Below the pieces are notes generated by a model, which was given only the letters and a program-made list of their open reading frames with translations, did not search any database and was not told the origin of the DNA. From NCBI RefSeq assembly GCF_003315205.1, contig NZ_QNRR01000003.1:372001-436000 (forward strand): a stretch of 64,000 bases of DNA. Reading direction: 5' to 3'. Source of the stretch: Roseimicrobium gellanilyticum (lineage in GTDB: Bacteria > Verrucomicrobiota > Verrucomicrobiia > Verrucomicrobiales > Verrucomicrobiaceae). The position numbers were made by a program, and so were the translations under genes. Every line of letters begins with the position of its first letter. The stretch's first letter is position 1. This document shows, piece after piece, positions 26,113 to 35,110 of this stretch.

Positions 26113-28515
26113 TTATTCAAGACGCGTGTAGATACGAAGCCCCAAGAGGCGGTTGTTGGATTCAGCGTCAGTCGGATCAGAGCCCTCTTCGATCTCTTGA
26201 ATGTCCGAGATTCCGTCGCCATCGGTGTCCGCGAGGTGCGGGTTGGTTCCGTGCTGGGATTCCTCGCTGTTTGTCAGACCGTCGCCATCAGCATCCTCAT
26301 CGCCATCGCTCACTCCATCCAGATCGCTGTCCGCAATCAAGGGATGGGTTCCGAGCTGATACTCCGCCAGGTTGTTCACATCATCCTCATCCGGGTCAGC
26401 TGTAGCATCATCATGCCGGACGTACAGGCCCACCGAGGGATACCTCCAGCGTCCGTACTGATGTTCCCACGTATCAGGCATGCCATCTCCGTCCAGATCT
26501 GCGACCGCCACGCGCGTGAACCTCGGGCTCGCCCCCACCAGAGCCGCGTCCATCCAGTCATAGATGCCATTGCTGTTGGCATCGGTCGTGGGTGCCCCTC
26601 CCTCCGGGTAGAGCATGGCCTCCATCAGGATGGCCAGATCCCCAAGACTGTGGCCGCCGTTGAAGGTATCTGCATCTTGAGGCGAAAGAAGCAGTTTGCA
26701 CTCCTCAAAGTTCAATACTCCGTCGCCGTCGGCATCTTCGACGGCATCAGCGAAGTTGTTTTTAGCCAGCCAGTAGTAGTCTTCGAAAATGTCAGTCATT
26801 CCATCACCATCAGCGTCGTACAGTGCCATGTCGACGTTCAGTGCCAGGCCTGCGTTATACTGCGCAAGGTTGGTGACGCCGTTGCCGTCAAGGTCGCCGG
26901 CTGCGTCAGCAGCGTCGTACGGCAGCATGCCATAGTGGACCTCAATGCGATCAGGGATGCCGTCCGCATCTGAGTCCGTGGCATCGACAAGTTGATAGTC
27001 ATTGTAGAGGTCCCCCCAACCTCGTCCCTGACTGATGGAATAGGCATTGGTGGGACCGGTCGAGTAGACGATCAATTCCTCGTAGTCCGTCAACCCGTCA
27101 TCATCACAGTCGGTGTCGTGGTCATACGTGCCGTAGAAGCTCTCCTGGCTCAACGTCAGACCATCGCCATCGCTGTCTGGATCAGGAGGCACCCCGTTGT
27201 ATGGGTCGGAGGGCCAGGAATCACTCCAGTTTACAATGCCGTCGGAGTCCCAGTCATCGAGAACGTATCCGTACCAGGAAGTCCAGTTCACCCAACTGTA
27301 GTTCGTTGAATCGTACGGGAAGGGGTCAACCGAATCGAGCAATCCGTCACCATCATAGTCGTAGTTATATACTACCGAGTAAGGTTCCGGGTCGGACCAG
27401 TTTGGTATTCCGTCATTGTCCGAATCACCCAACACAGAGCCGTACCAGTAGACCCCATTATATATGCTGTAGTTACCGTAGTCGTTTGGATAGGGGTCCT
27501 GGCTATTGAGGATCCCATCCCCGTCCACATCGGGGCCATAGGGCTCGGGATCCTGCCAGTTGTAAGTCCCGTCATAGTCAGCATCCTGAAGAATGCTGCC
27601 ATACCAACTGATGCTGTTGATATAGCTGTAGTTGGAGCTGTCATTGGGAAACGGATCGTTGCTGTCACTAAATCCGTCTCCGTCGGAATCAGGACCAGGC
27701 CCCCCGTTGTACGGATCCGTCGGGTAGTAGTCCTGCCAGTTCTGTATGCCATCCACATCAGAGTCATTCAGAACGTCGCCGTACCAATACGTGCTGTTGT
27801 ACCAGCTGTAATTGCTGCTGTCCGATGGAAATGGATCAAAGGAGTCAGCAATGCCGTCACTGTCAGCATCTGGAAAATTGCTGGAGTTATATGGATAGTA
27901 ATCCTCCCAGTTCGGGATGATATCTCCGTCCGCATCGCCGAAGACATCTCCGTACCAGTAAACCCCATTGTTTGGTGAGTAGTTGGCAGGGTCTGTCGGA
28001 TAGGGATCCACGGGATTTTTGAATCCATCACCATCATAGTCTGAATAGCTGGCACCGGGATGACTAGGAAGCTGCCCACCCGGATAGGTGACTCCTGAGA
28101 AACTGTACCACTCGTCGTAGTCGCTGATGGTGTCCCCGTCGCTGTCCCAGTTGGTCAGGGATACGCCCAGAATGGGCTTTACGAGGTGGAGCTCATCACC
28201 ATCCGTGATGCCATCATAGTCCGTGTCGATGTTGAAGGGATCTGTGCCTTCAGTCGCTTCTTCATTATTCGTGGCGCCATCGTTGTCGGCGTCGGTGCCC
28301 TGATTATTCAGGTCTGCCAAGTAGGTGTATTGGTTGGTGTTTGGGTCGACCCAGAGGTCATTGTAGCCATCCGTGTCCGTATCCGACCAACTGGCCAGTG
28401 TGGAAGGAAGCGGGGCGAGCACCAGGAAGGTCCAGGCTACCAGTTGGAGCCAACCCGTCCACGGGTGGCGACAGGCGGCCAAGAGAGGACGGGAGCGAGG
28501 GGTATGGCTCGTCAT
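26113..28515 (-). CDS. exported thrombospondin type-3-like calcium-repeat protein
   Basis: 800 residues from the ATG at 28515. The next 42 residues hold a basic stretch and a hydrophobic segment (LVAWTFLVLAPLPSTLA), a Sec signal. The mature protein is very acidic and consists almost wholly of DxDxDG calcium loops of the thrombospondin-3/EF-hand type. In the middle are five tandem units of about 58 residues containing a conserved WYG. The C-terminal part has spaced loops such as DSDLDGVSDGDEDADGDG and GDGISDIQEIEEGSDP. The last residues (NNRLLGLRIYTRLE) are not a known sorting signal. Probably surface-located and structured by calcium. The RHS gene follows within 45 bases, suggesting a joint operon and joint role. 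Confidence 0.85.
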   Translation of the reverse strand: MTSHTPRSRPLLAACRHPWTGWLQLVAWTFLVLAPLPSTLASWSDTDTDGYNDLWVDPNTNQYTYLADLNNQGTDADNDGATNNEEATEGTDPFNIDTDYDGITDGDELHLVKPILGVSLTNWDSDGDTISDYDEWYSFSGVTYPGGQLPSHPGASYSDYDGDGFKNPVDPYPTDPANYSPNNGVYWYGDVFGDADGDIIPNWEDYYPYNSSNFPDADSDGIADSFDPFPSDSSNYSWYNSTYWYGDVLNDSDVDGIQNWQDYYPTDPYNGGPGPDSDGDGFSDSNDPFPNDSSNYSYINSISWYGSILQDADYDGTYNWQDPEPYGPDVDGDGILNSQDPYPNDYGNYSIYNGVYWYGSVLGDSDNDGIPNWSDPEPYSVVYNYDYDGDGLLDSVDPFPYDSTNYSWVNWTSWYGYVLDDWDSDGIVNWSDSWPSDPYNGVPPDPDSDGDGLTLSQESFYGTYDHDTDCDDDGLTDYEELIVYSTGPTNAYSISQGRGWGDLYNDYQLVDATDSDADGIPDRIEVHYGMLPYDAADAAGDLDGNGVTNLAQYNAGLALNVDMALYDADGDGMTDIFEDYYWLAKNNFADAVEDADGDGVLNFEECKLLLSPQDADTFNGGHSLGDLAILMEAMLYPEGGAPTTDANSNGIYDWMDAALVGASPRFTRVAVADLDGDGMPDTWEHQYGRWRYPSVGLYVRHDDATADPDEDDVNNLAEYQLGTHPLIADSDLDGVSDGDEDADGDGLTNSEESQHGTNPHLADTDGDGISDIQEIEEGSDPTDAESNNRLLGLRIYTRLE
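27178..28041 (-). repeat. five tandem WYG/calcium-loop repeats of about 58 residues
   Basis: Each unit runs DxDxDG, then DP[FY]PxD, NYS, a W[YF]G-type block (SWYGxV or YWYGxV), then a second DxDxDG followed by NWxD. Five units fill 288 codons. DNA identity between units is moderate, so the array is not a recent duplication. Serine/asparagine-rich linkers separate the two calcium loops. Confidence 0.85.
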
Positions 28516-28799
28516 ATGGGCTAGATGTGACTGAGTTCTGGATAAGCGCCCGCCGAGGCGAAGGAACACTTCAGCAAGGTCCGATTCCCAATTTTTCGAT
28601 GGCAATTTTACGGTGCTATCAGGAAACCCGAATTCCGACAAGGAAGTTTGGCGTTCACCGTTGTAAATATTTGCTCAACCCATATTCGAATTCCCAGTCG
28701 GCCGAAAGGCATTCAAGGCTGAGGGCAATTCTGAGCAATTCTTCCCGCCAAAAAACAGAGGCTTGCGCGAATCATTCAACGGGAGTTTATTACTTGTCC

Positions 28800-29222
28800 A
28801 TGCGTCCCGGAAATCTCAGCACCCGGCTCAATGTGAACCTTGGCGAGACTGTCCTCGTCGGGAAGATTGTGCGTGAGTTTGGCCAGTGGCATGGCATTCC
28901 GGAAGATGCGCTCTTTGTGGTGAATCTTTCGCTGGACGAACTGGTCACGAACATTGTGACCCACTCCCAAAAGCAGCCCCCTCCCCCCAAGGAAATCGTG
29001 CTGCGCCTCAGCACCGTGAAGGACGAGGTGCGCGCCGAGGTGGAGGATGACGGATGCGCCTTCAACCCTCTGACCATGCCTGTCCCGGATGTGGATGCGC
29101 CGCTCCATGAACGCGACCCCGGGGGGCTCGGCATTCACCTGGTCCGGAGTCTGATGGACTCTGTGAACTACCAGCGCGTTGGCACACGCAATCGCCTGAC
29201 GATCTCAAAAAAAGTCGCCTGA
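28800..29222 (+). CDS. RsbW-like anti-sigma factor / HATPase serine kinase
   Basis: 140 residues of GHKL ATPase fold: N-box LSLDELVTNIVTH, then VEDDGCAFNP (G1 box, Asp) and PGGLGIHLVRSLMD (G2 box). This is the pattern of RsbW/SpoIIAB-type switch kinases, which bind a sigma factor or phosphorylate a STAS antagonist. The ATG at 28800 precedes the domain directly; the frame is open for a further 150 codons upstream but that part is not conserved. First gene of a three-gene partner-switching run (kinase, STAS, SpoIIE phosphatase). The 284 bases upstream are AT-rich and shared with the divergent calcium-repeat gene. Confidence 0.85.
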   Translation: MRPGNLSTRLNVNLGETVLVGKIVREFGQWHGIPEDALFVVNLSLDELVTNIVTHSQKQPPPPKEIVLRLSTVKDEVRAEVEDDGCAFNPLTMPVPDVDAPLHERDPGGLGIHLVRSLMDSVNYQRVGTRNRLTISKKVA

Positions 29223-29243
29223 ATTCTCCCACCCGCTCCTGCC

Positions 29244-29600
29244 ATGACCTTCAACATTGAAACCCAGCCTGGACTTTCCATCGCCTGCCTTGGTGGCCAT
29301 GTGGACACGCTGAACGCCGGAGAATTGGAGAACACTCTCGTGGCTCTTGCGGACACGGGCGAAAACCAACTCCTCGTGGACTGCACCACACTGGAGTACA
29401 TCAACAGCGCCGGCCTGCGCGTGTTCCTCCTTGTTGCGAAGCGCAAGGAAGCCACTGGTGGCAAGTGTGCTTTTTGTGGACTGACGACCAATGTGCGTCT
29501 GGTTTTCGAGACCATCGGCTTTGATCGCATCCTCACGGTGTATGAGTCACGAGCCGCTGCTCTTGCCCAGATGCAGCCGCTCTCACAAGCGGCTGCCTAA
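29244..29600 (+). CDS. STAS-domain anti-sigma factor antagonist
   Basis: 118 residues, one STAS domain (IETQPGLSIACLGGHVDTLNAGELENTL, LLVDCTTLEYINSAGLRVFLLVAKR, FETIGFDRILTVY). The serine in YINSAGLR is at the position phosphorylated by RsbW/SpoIIAB kinases. It begins 21 bases after the kinase gene and ends 15 bases before the phosphatase gene, as expected for a module in which the two neighbours set its phosphorylation state. The final target (sigma factor or another output) is not in the cluster. Confidence 0.9.
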   Translation: MTFNIETQPGLSIACLGGHVDTLNAGELENTLVALADTGENQLLVDCTTLEYINSAGLRVFLLVAKRKEATGGKCAFCGLTTNVRLVFETIGFDRILTVYESRAAALAQMQPLSQAAA

Positions 29601-29615
29601 TCCTCCCTCGCGACG

Positions 29616-31562
29616 GTGTTTGCCAATCTGCTCAAAGGCTCGCTGAGGTCGCGGTTCACCCGCCTGATTGGCATTCCAGCTGCGGCATTCCTCGTCCTTG
29701 CCTTCGGGCTGGTGACGTACCTGACCTTCAGCAATTCGATCCAGTCCACGACGGCAGAGGCGCTGGGCATGGCGCGCATTCATGCCGCGAAGCTGGACCA
29801 GGTACTGGCCACGGCCGCCCAAGTGCCTCACATGCACGCGCGCCTCTTCGAAAGCGGTGCCATGAAGGATCAGGCGACCGTTCAGAAATACATCACCGAG
29901 TCTCTGGCCAAGACGCCGGGCATCTACGGAAGCTGCCTGGCCTTTGAACCCAACACGTTCATCCCCGGTGTCACGAACTACTGTCCCTACGCCTACTGGA
30001 AGGATGGGCAGGCCACATTCGAGAATCTGATCCCGCCTGGCTACAATCACTTCGACTGGCCCTGGTACAATGATCCCAAACGCCTCGGGCATGCGATCTG
30101 GACAGAGCCCTACTTCGATACGGGTGGCGGCAATGTCATCATGACCACGCGCAGTGTCCCCTTTCGCAAGCCAAGCGCGGATGGCGCATCCGGCGAGTTC
30201 TGGGGTGTGGCCACGATCGACATTTCCCTGGAGGCTCTGCTCGGAGATTTGAATGCTTTGACGGTCGCGGAGACCGGCTACGCCATTCTGCTCAGTCCCG
30301 AGGGCCGCATTCTTGGCTGTCCGGACCGGGCCAAGATCATGAACACCAAGCTGGAGCAGCTCAATCCTGAGCTCGCAGCCGCGCTCATGCCTGGCAGTGA
30401 GGGATTCATCGCCGCCACCGATCCTTTGCAGAAGCGGCCTGTACGCGTGGCCTACTCTCCGGTGCCCGCAGCCAACTTCATGCTGGCCCTAGTCTACCCC
30501 GAGCGCGAGGTTTTTGCGAATGCGCACCGGCTGCTGAACTACCTGCTCATCATCGGTGTGCTGGGTCTGCTGTTCCTCTTCACCGTGCTCTGGCTCGTGG
30601 CCCGCTCGGTGAGCGAGCCTGTGGCGGAGCTGGCCAGTGCTGCCCGCAAAATTGCCGATGGCGACCTGGTCCAGCGTCTTGAGGCGCGCTCCAACATCGA
30701 CGAAGTACGGGAGCTGGCCTCAGCTTTCGACAAGATGACGCGGGACCTCCGCATGCGCATGGAGGAGCTGCGCTACACCACCACGCTGAAGGAACGCATG
30801 GCAGGGGAACTCAATGCCGCCCGCAGCATCCAGATGAGCATGCTGCCGCGTGAGTGGCGGGACAAAGCAGGGTGGGAAGGTCACGCACGAGTGGCCTTGC
30901 ACGCCATCATCCAGCCGGCTCGCGAGGTCGGTGGCGACTTCTACGACTACCGGTTTCTGGATGACCGGAGGCTCTCCATTTTGATCGGCGACGTCTCGGG
31001 CAAGGGTGTGCCTGCTGCGCTCTTCATGGCGATGACGCAGACGCTCTTCCAGGCGCATGCGGATGCCACACGCACGGTGACCGATGTGATGGCACGGGTG
31101 AACAACGCACTCTGTGCGGAAACGCACACCGGCATGTTCGTCACGCTGCTGTACGCCATGCTCGATGTGCAGACCGGCACGTTGGAAATGTGCAATGCGG
31201 GCCACCTGCCTCCTTTCCGACTCGCTCATGGGAAGCCGCCGACGCAGATCGAAAGCGCACGCAATCCGGCACTGGGCCTGGTGAAAGACATCCAATTCAA
31301 AACCGCCACCACACAGCTCGACCCCGAAGACCGCGTTTTCTTCTACACGGACGGAGTGACTGAAGCCTTCAATCAGAAGAACGAGCTCTACAGCACGGCC
31401 CGTCTGGAAGCGCTGCTGGAAAGAAGCATGGATGTCCCCGTGGAGATGCTCACGCAAACCGTCATCGCGGACGTGCAACATCATGCCATGGGCCACGAGG
31501 CCTCGGATGACCTCACCGTCCTGGCCGTGGGCTACAATCCAAAAGAAGCGCCCCGGGGATAG
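29616..31562 (+). CDS. membrane sensor PP2C/SpoIIE phosphatase with Cache and HAMP domains
   Basis: 648 residues. A transmembrane helix at about 19-38, then a periplasmic double-Cache-like sensor (to about 300; WYNDPKRLGHAIWTEPYFDTG is typical). A second helix lies at about 305-330, HAMP at 332-384, and a PP2C-type SpoIIE phosphatase from about 405 to the end with REVGGDFYDY, LIGDVSGKGVPAAL, YTDGVTEAFN and ASDDLTVLAV supplying metal-binding aspartates. An external ligand should control dephosphorylation of the STAS partner encoded upstream. The start is GTG at 29616, 15 bases after the STAS stop. Confidence 0.9.
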   Translation: MFANLLKGSLRSRFTRLIGIPAAAFLVLAFGLVTYLTFSNSIQSTTAEALGMARIHAAKLDQVLATAAQVPHMHARLFESGAMKDQATVQKYITESLAKTPGIYGSCLAFEPNTFIPGVTNYCPYAYWKDGQATFENLIPPGYNHFDWPWYNDPKRLGHAIWTEPYFDTGGGNVIMTTRSVPFRKPSADGASGEFWGVATIDISLEALLGDLNALTVAETGYAILLSPEGRILGCPDRAKIMNTKLEQLNPELAAALMPGSEGFIAATDPLQKRPVRVAYSPVPAANFMLALVYPEREVFANAHRLLNYLLIIGVLGLLFLFTVLWLVARSVSEPVAELASAARKIADGDLVQRLEARSNIDEVRELASAFDKMTRDLRMRMEELRYTTTLKERMAGELNAARSIQMSMLPREWRDKAGWEGHARVALHAIIQPAREVGGDFYDYRFLDDRRLSILIGDVSGKGVPAALFMAMTQTLFQAHADATRTVTDVMARVNNALCAETHTGMFVTLLYAMLDVQTGTLEMCNAGHLPPFRLAHGKPPTQIESARNPALGLVKDIQFKTATTQLDPEDRVFFYTDGVTEAFNQKNELYSTARLEALLERSMDVPVEMLTQTVIADVQHHAMGHEASDDLTVLAVGYNPKEAPRG

Positions 31563-31623
31563 TCTTGCGTTGCGTTCAGACACCTTCTCCTGAATCTTGC
31601 GCAACTACCTTCATCCCCACTTC

Positions 31624-31827
31624 ATGCAAGTTACCGTCAACGGCACTCCCACGGATTTCCCCAGCCCCACGCCCACCGTGGCTACACTGCTGGATCAGCT
31701 AGGGATGACCGGGAAGCCGGTGGTGGTGGAACTCAATCAACGCGCACTTTTCCCACGTGAGCTGGCCTCCACGCCAGTAGCAGAAGGCGACGTGCTCGAG
31801 CTGGTGCAGATCACCGCGGGCGGCTGA
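31624..31827 (+). CDS. thiS: sulfur carrier protein ThiS
   Basis: 67 residues with the ubiquitin-like ThiS/MoaD fold: MQVTVNGTPTDFP, TVATLLDQLGM, VVVELNQ, and LELVQITAGG with the C-terminal Gly-Gly that is thiocarboxylated. It donates sulfur for the thiazole of thiamine. The ATG at 31624 gives the normal N-terminus; the frame is open for nine further codons upstream. No thiG, thiF or thiH is adjacent and no TPP riboswitch was recognised, so it is an orphan copy here, 61 bases after the phosphatase gene. Confidence 0.88.
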   Translation: MQVTVNGTPTDFPSPTPTVATLLDQLGMTGKPVVVELNQRALFPRELASTPVAEGDVLELVQITAGG

Positions 31828-31865
31828 ACAGTGCTTCTCAAGAGAATACTGGAACTGCACCGAGT

Positions 31866-32852
31866 TCAGGGCTCGGTTGGGGCAGCGGGCGCATATCGCT
31901 TGGCATGATCTTCATGCACAGGATCGATCTTCTGCAGCACCAGAACGACCTCAATACCCTGCTTGCCGAAAAACTCGATTTCCAAGGGCCATCCCAGCCT
32001 GCGTCTCGCTTCCGTGAAGAACTCCAGCACTTCCGCCTGAGTCCACACGTGGTGATGGATGTCCGCCCTGGTCCGCAAGGCCTTGTCCACATCGAACGAC
32101 GCATCCACGAAGTCGCGATACTCTTCATACATTTCGCGTTCCTCCACCTCACGGTTGATGCGGTAGTCACGTAGCACATGTTCAAACGGAGTGATGGGAC
32201 GCTTCACATCAAAGGTGAATCGCTTGTCGGGAAGGGCGATGAAGAGTCGCCCGCCTGTCCTGAGAACACGAAGGAAGTGCTCCAGCGTCTTCAGCGGGTT
32301 CACGCAGTGCTCCAGCATGTGGTTCGCGATGACGAAATCCTGGCTTTCATCCGCCATGCCTTCGAGCCACTGGCCATCGCCAACCCAGTCGGTCTCCACG
32401 ATGCCCTTTGCCGCGAGTTCAGGGAACGTCGCCTCGTTTTCAGCCTTCGTGCGCTTGTCCACATAGCGGACCTTCACTCCAGGAGGCACCTGCAAAGGGA
32501 AATGCAGCGCGCCGATCTCGATGCCTTCTCCGGAAAGCTTGAGTGCAAGCAGGGAGCGCAAATCCACGTGCCCCTGCACCTGCGCGACAATCTCGGACCG
32601 CGCGCGTTCGGCAGCCTGCAATCGCTCCTTCAAGAATTGCTGCTCCGCGAGCAGGTCTGAAATCCGCTGCTCCAGCGGCGGCACTTGCGCCCTTGCAAGC
32701 TCGGCGGCGGCCTTGGCATCCCCAGCCATCCTCTTGGCACGTTCCGCCACTTTCTTGGAATGCTCGCCGGCTTCCCTGGCTTTCACACGACGGGCCTTTT
32801 CATGGAGCAGTGCGGCCTCGTGCTTCTTCCTTCGGACAAACGGAAACTTCAT
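31866..32852 (-). CDS. class I methyltransferase with N-terminal coiled coil
   Basis: 328 residues from the ATG at 32852. Residues 1-90 are Lys/Glu/Ala-rich and predicted helical coiled coil (RRKKHEAALLHEKARRVKAR). Then comes a Rossmann methyltransferase: GIEIGALHFPL, VRYVDKR, DFVIANHMLEHCVNPLKTL and LRVLRTGGRLFIALPD. The start overlaps the end of the glycosyltransferase gene by four bases (ATGA), so the two are translationally coupled. It may modify the glycan made by its neighbour, with the coiled coil as a dimerisation or tethering arm (inference). Confidence 0.82.
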   Translation of the reverse strand: MKFPFVRRKKHEAALLHEKARRVKAREAGEHSKKVAERAKRMAGDAKAAAELARAQVPPLEQRISDLLAEQQFLKERLQAAERARSEIVAQVQGHVDLRSLLALKLSGEGIEIGALHFPLQVPPGVKVRYVDKRTKAENEATFPELAAKGIVETDWVGDGQWLEGMADESQDFVIANHMLEHCVNPLKTLEHFLRVLRTGGRLFIALPDKRFTFDVKRPITPFEHVLRDYRINREVEEREMYEEYRDFVDASFDVDKALRTRADIHHHVWTQAEVLEFFTEARRRLGWPLEIEFFGKQGIEVVLVLQKIDPVHEDHAKRYAPAAPTEP

Positions 32853-35110
32853 AGACTTCGGGATGGAGACTGGGATTGGAACGCCGTGCACGGCCCCTGG
32901 GCTTGCAGCCAGGGCCACTCACGCCGGGGCCTTGCCATGATGGGAAGCTCGGCATCCAGGGACAGATTGATGTTGTAGCACGGGTCGCGATGGACCAGCA
33001 GCGGCCACCGGCGCATCAGTTCGTGCGCTTCAAGGGCGATCGCAGCCTTGCGTTCAGAGGTGGCTTCTAGCGTCCGGCGGCTTTGGGATTCATGGTGCAC
33101 CAGGGTGGCGAATGGAGTGTAGATGTTGGTCAACCCCATGTCCCGAAGACGCAGGCAAAACTCCACGTCGTTGTAGGCGATGGGGAACGTCACTTCATCA
33201 AATCTGCCTGCCCGCTCGAAGACATCACGACGCACCGCCAGACAAGCGCCGGTAACTGCAGAAACTTCCCGCACGAGATCCGGTGGCCCACCTATCGACG
33301 GAGCATCTGGTGGCGAATTACGGAATACATGTCCGGCAATTCCCACCATGCTGAGCACCACACCGGCATGCTGGATGAGGCCCCGCTCGTACAGAAGGCG
33401 GGCACCCACGGCTCCCACTTCCTTGCGACAGGCCTGGCGCACCAGTTCGCAGAGCCAGTCCGGATTGGTGATGCGCACGTCGTTGTTCAGGAAGACGAGC
33501 ACCGAGCCTGTAGCCACACTGGCGCCCAAATTATTAAGAGCCGACCAGTTGAAGGCTCCGGTGTGCCGGATGACTTTGGCATTGAGACCAGCCGCCTCCA
33601 GCTTCCGCAAATAGCCGAGCGTTTCCACACAGGTGGAATCGTTGTCTACGACAATCAATTCCACATCCGGGTATTCAGTGATGCTCGCATGGGACTCCAT
33701 GGCATCACGAAGGAGCGCATGCCGATCCCTGGTGGGGATGATGATGGAGACGCGAGGCGGTGGGTCGGGCAGAGGCCAGATCACCTGCCACTTTCCTCCG
33801 TCCAGCGGCTGCAATACGGCACCAGTCCCCGTGACACGCAGGTGGTCCTCCACCGCACGGTACCCTGCGGACGCCGCATAGGGTTTGGCATCATTCGTGG
33901 AGGCAGTCGAAGTAGGAAGAGTGCGCCAGTGATAGAGCACCCGGGGAATGTGCCGCACCTTGTCTCGCCCGCAGTGGGTCAGGGCACGCAGCGTGATATC
34001 CCAATCCTGGCTGCCTTCGTAGCCAGGCCGGAATCCTCCCACCTCGCGAAGCAGGCTGGTGCGAAAAGATCCGAGATGGCTCACACAATTCTGCCCGAGC
34101 AGCAGATCGTAATTCCAACCGGGCTTGAAATAGGGGCCGGTTCGCACGCCGCTGGCATCGATCTTGTCTTCATCACTGAAGATGATGCCCGCCTCAGGGT
34201 GATGAGCCGCCTCCCAAGCGATGTGGAACAGCGCATGTGGCGGGAGTTCATCGTCATGATCCAGCAGCACGGTGAACTCGCCCGTGCACAACTCAAGCGC
34301 CGAGTTCGAGGCTTTGCAGATGTGGCCATTTTCCGAACGCAGGCACAGCTTGATGCGAGGATCCAGCGCTGCCTGCTTCTGTAGAAACTCACGGGTCTGG
34401 GGAGATGGAGAGCAATCATCCGCGATGCACAACTCCCAATTGGGATACACCTGGTGCTGCACGGATTGGATGGCACGGAGCAGCCAGCGTTCCGGCGAAT
34501 CATAGACCGGCATCAATACGGACAACAGCGGCTGGCCGGGCATGCGCCCTAGGGCATTCCGCATGGCTTCCAATTCCATCGCATCCGGATCGCCGTGGCT
34601 CCGCAGCCAGCGTTCATAGCTGTTGGCAGCCGCGCGACGGACGAAGCGCTTCATGAGCCTCCAGGCCCAGGGCAGACGCACATCACACTTTGCAAACGGC
34701 ACCCACTTCCGCTGCTCAGACTTGTACTGCAGCTCAAAGCGGGTCCACCCGGATTGCAACTTCAACTCGATCGAGAAACCAGAATAGAGCGCCTCCGGTC
34801 TGCCAGGATGCTGCATCAGGGCCTCAGGACGAAACTGTTTGCGCTTGGCCACCAAAATGGACTGCCCATGGACCGCGCGGATCCCAAAGATCTCCGTATC
34901 CCGGGGGGGCACGAACCATCCCTGCAGGTTGCAGGAATCAGACAGGACCGTCACGCAAAGGTCGACTTCGCGAAGCTTCGCCCGGCGTGCCAAAACGCCA
35001 GCAGACTCCTCACGGGCCGGAGTTACTGAGAAGGCAAATGTATGCCCCGATGCCGCCGTGCCCATCACGAACCCGGGTGGATCACGATGGCTGAAGGCTG
35101 CAGAGTTCAT
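32849..35110 (-). CDS. glycosyltransferase with two GT2 domains
   Basis: 753 residues. About 180 N-terminal residues of unknown fold (beta-rich, LREVDLCVTVLSDSCNLQGWF) come before a first GT-A domain (LLSVLMPVYDSPERWLLRAI, IADDCSPSP, LLDHDDELPPHALFHI) and a second one (RVSIIIPTRDRHALLRDAM, LIVVDNDST, FLNNDVRITNPDWLCELV, GRFDEVTFPIAYNDVEFCLRL). Tandem GT2 enzymes of this kind build O-antigen or exopolysaccharide chains with alternating sugars. Its start codon shares a base with the dxr stop (TGATG) and its end overlaps the methyltransferase gene. Cytoplasmic, probably membrane-associated. Confidence 0.88.
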   Translation of the reverse strand: MNSAAFSHRDPPGFVMGTAASGHTFAFSVTPAREESAGVLARRAKLREVDLCVTVLSDSCNLQGWFVPPRDTEIFGIRAVHGQSILVAKRKQFRPEALMQHPGRPEALYSGFSIELKLQSGWTRFELQYKSEQRKWVPFAKCDVRLPWAWRLMKRFVRRAAANSYERWLRSHGDPDAMELEAMRNALGRMPGQPLLSVLMPVYDSPERWLLRAIQSVQHQVYPNWELCIADDCSPSPQTREFLQKQAALDPRIKLCLRSENGHICKASNSALELCTGEFTVLLDHDDELPPHALFHIAWEAAHHPEAGIIFSDEDKIDASGVRTGPYFKPGWNYDLLLGQNCVSHLGSFRTSLLREVGGFRPGYEGSQDWDITLRALTHCGRDKVRHIPRVLYHWRTLPTSTASTNDAKPYAASAGYRAVEDHLRVTGTGAVLQPLDGGKWQVIWPLPDPPPRVSIIIPTRDRHALLRDAMESHASITEYPDVELIVVDNDSTCVETLGYLRKLEAAGLNAKVIRHTGAFNWSALNNLGASVATGSVLVFLNNDVRITNPDWLCELVRQACRKEVGAVGARLLYERGLIQHAGVVLSMVGIAGHVFRNSPPDAPSIGGPPDLVREVSAVTGACLAVRRDVFERAGRFDEVTFPIAYNDVEFCLRLRDMGLTNIYTPFATLVHHESQSRRTLEATSERKAAIALEAHELMRRWPLLVHRDPCYNINLSLDAELPIMARPRREWPWLQAQGPCTAFQSQSPSRSL

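Noticed and set aside
25867-26973. 368-codon plus-strand frame opposite the RHS and calcium-repeat genes, rich in Val/Ile
   Set aside because: Its composition is the mirror of the DxDxDG-coding repeats on the other strand; it spans the boundary of two real genes and has no start context.
31563-31623. TPP riboswitch upstream of thiS
   Set aside because: The 61 bases between the phosphatase stop and thiS are too short and lack the conserved thi-box bases.
33083-34384. 433-codon plus-strand frame opposite the double GT2 gene
   Set aside because: Antisense to well-conserved GT2 domains; composition and lack of motifs mark it as a shadow. The same applies to 35119-36273 opposite dxr and 40488-41762 opposite the carbamoyltransferase.
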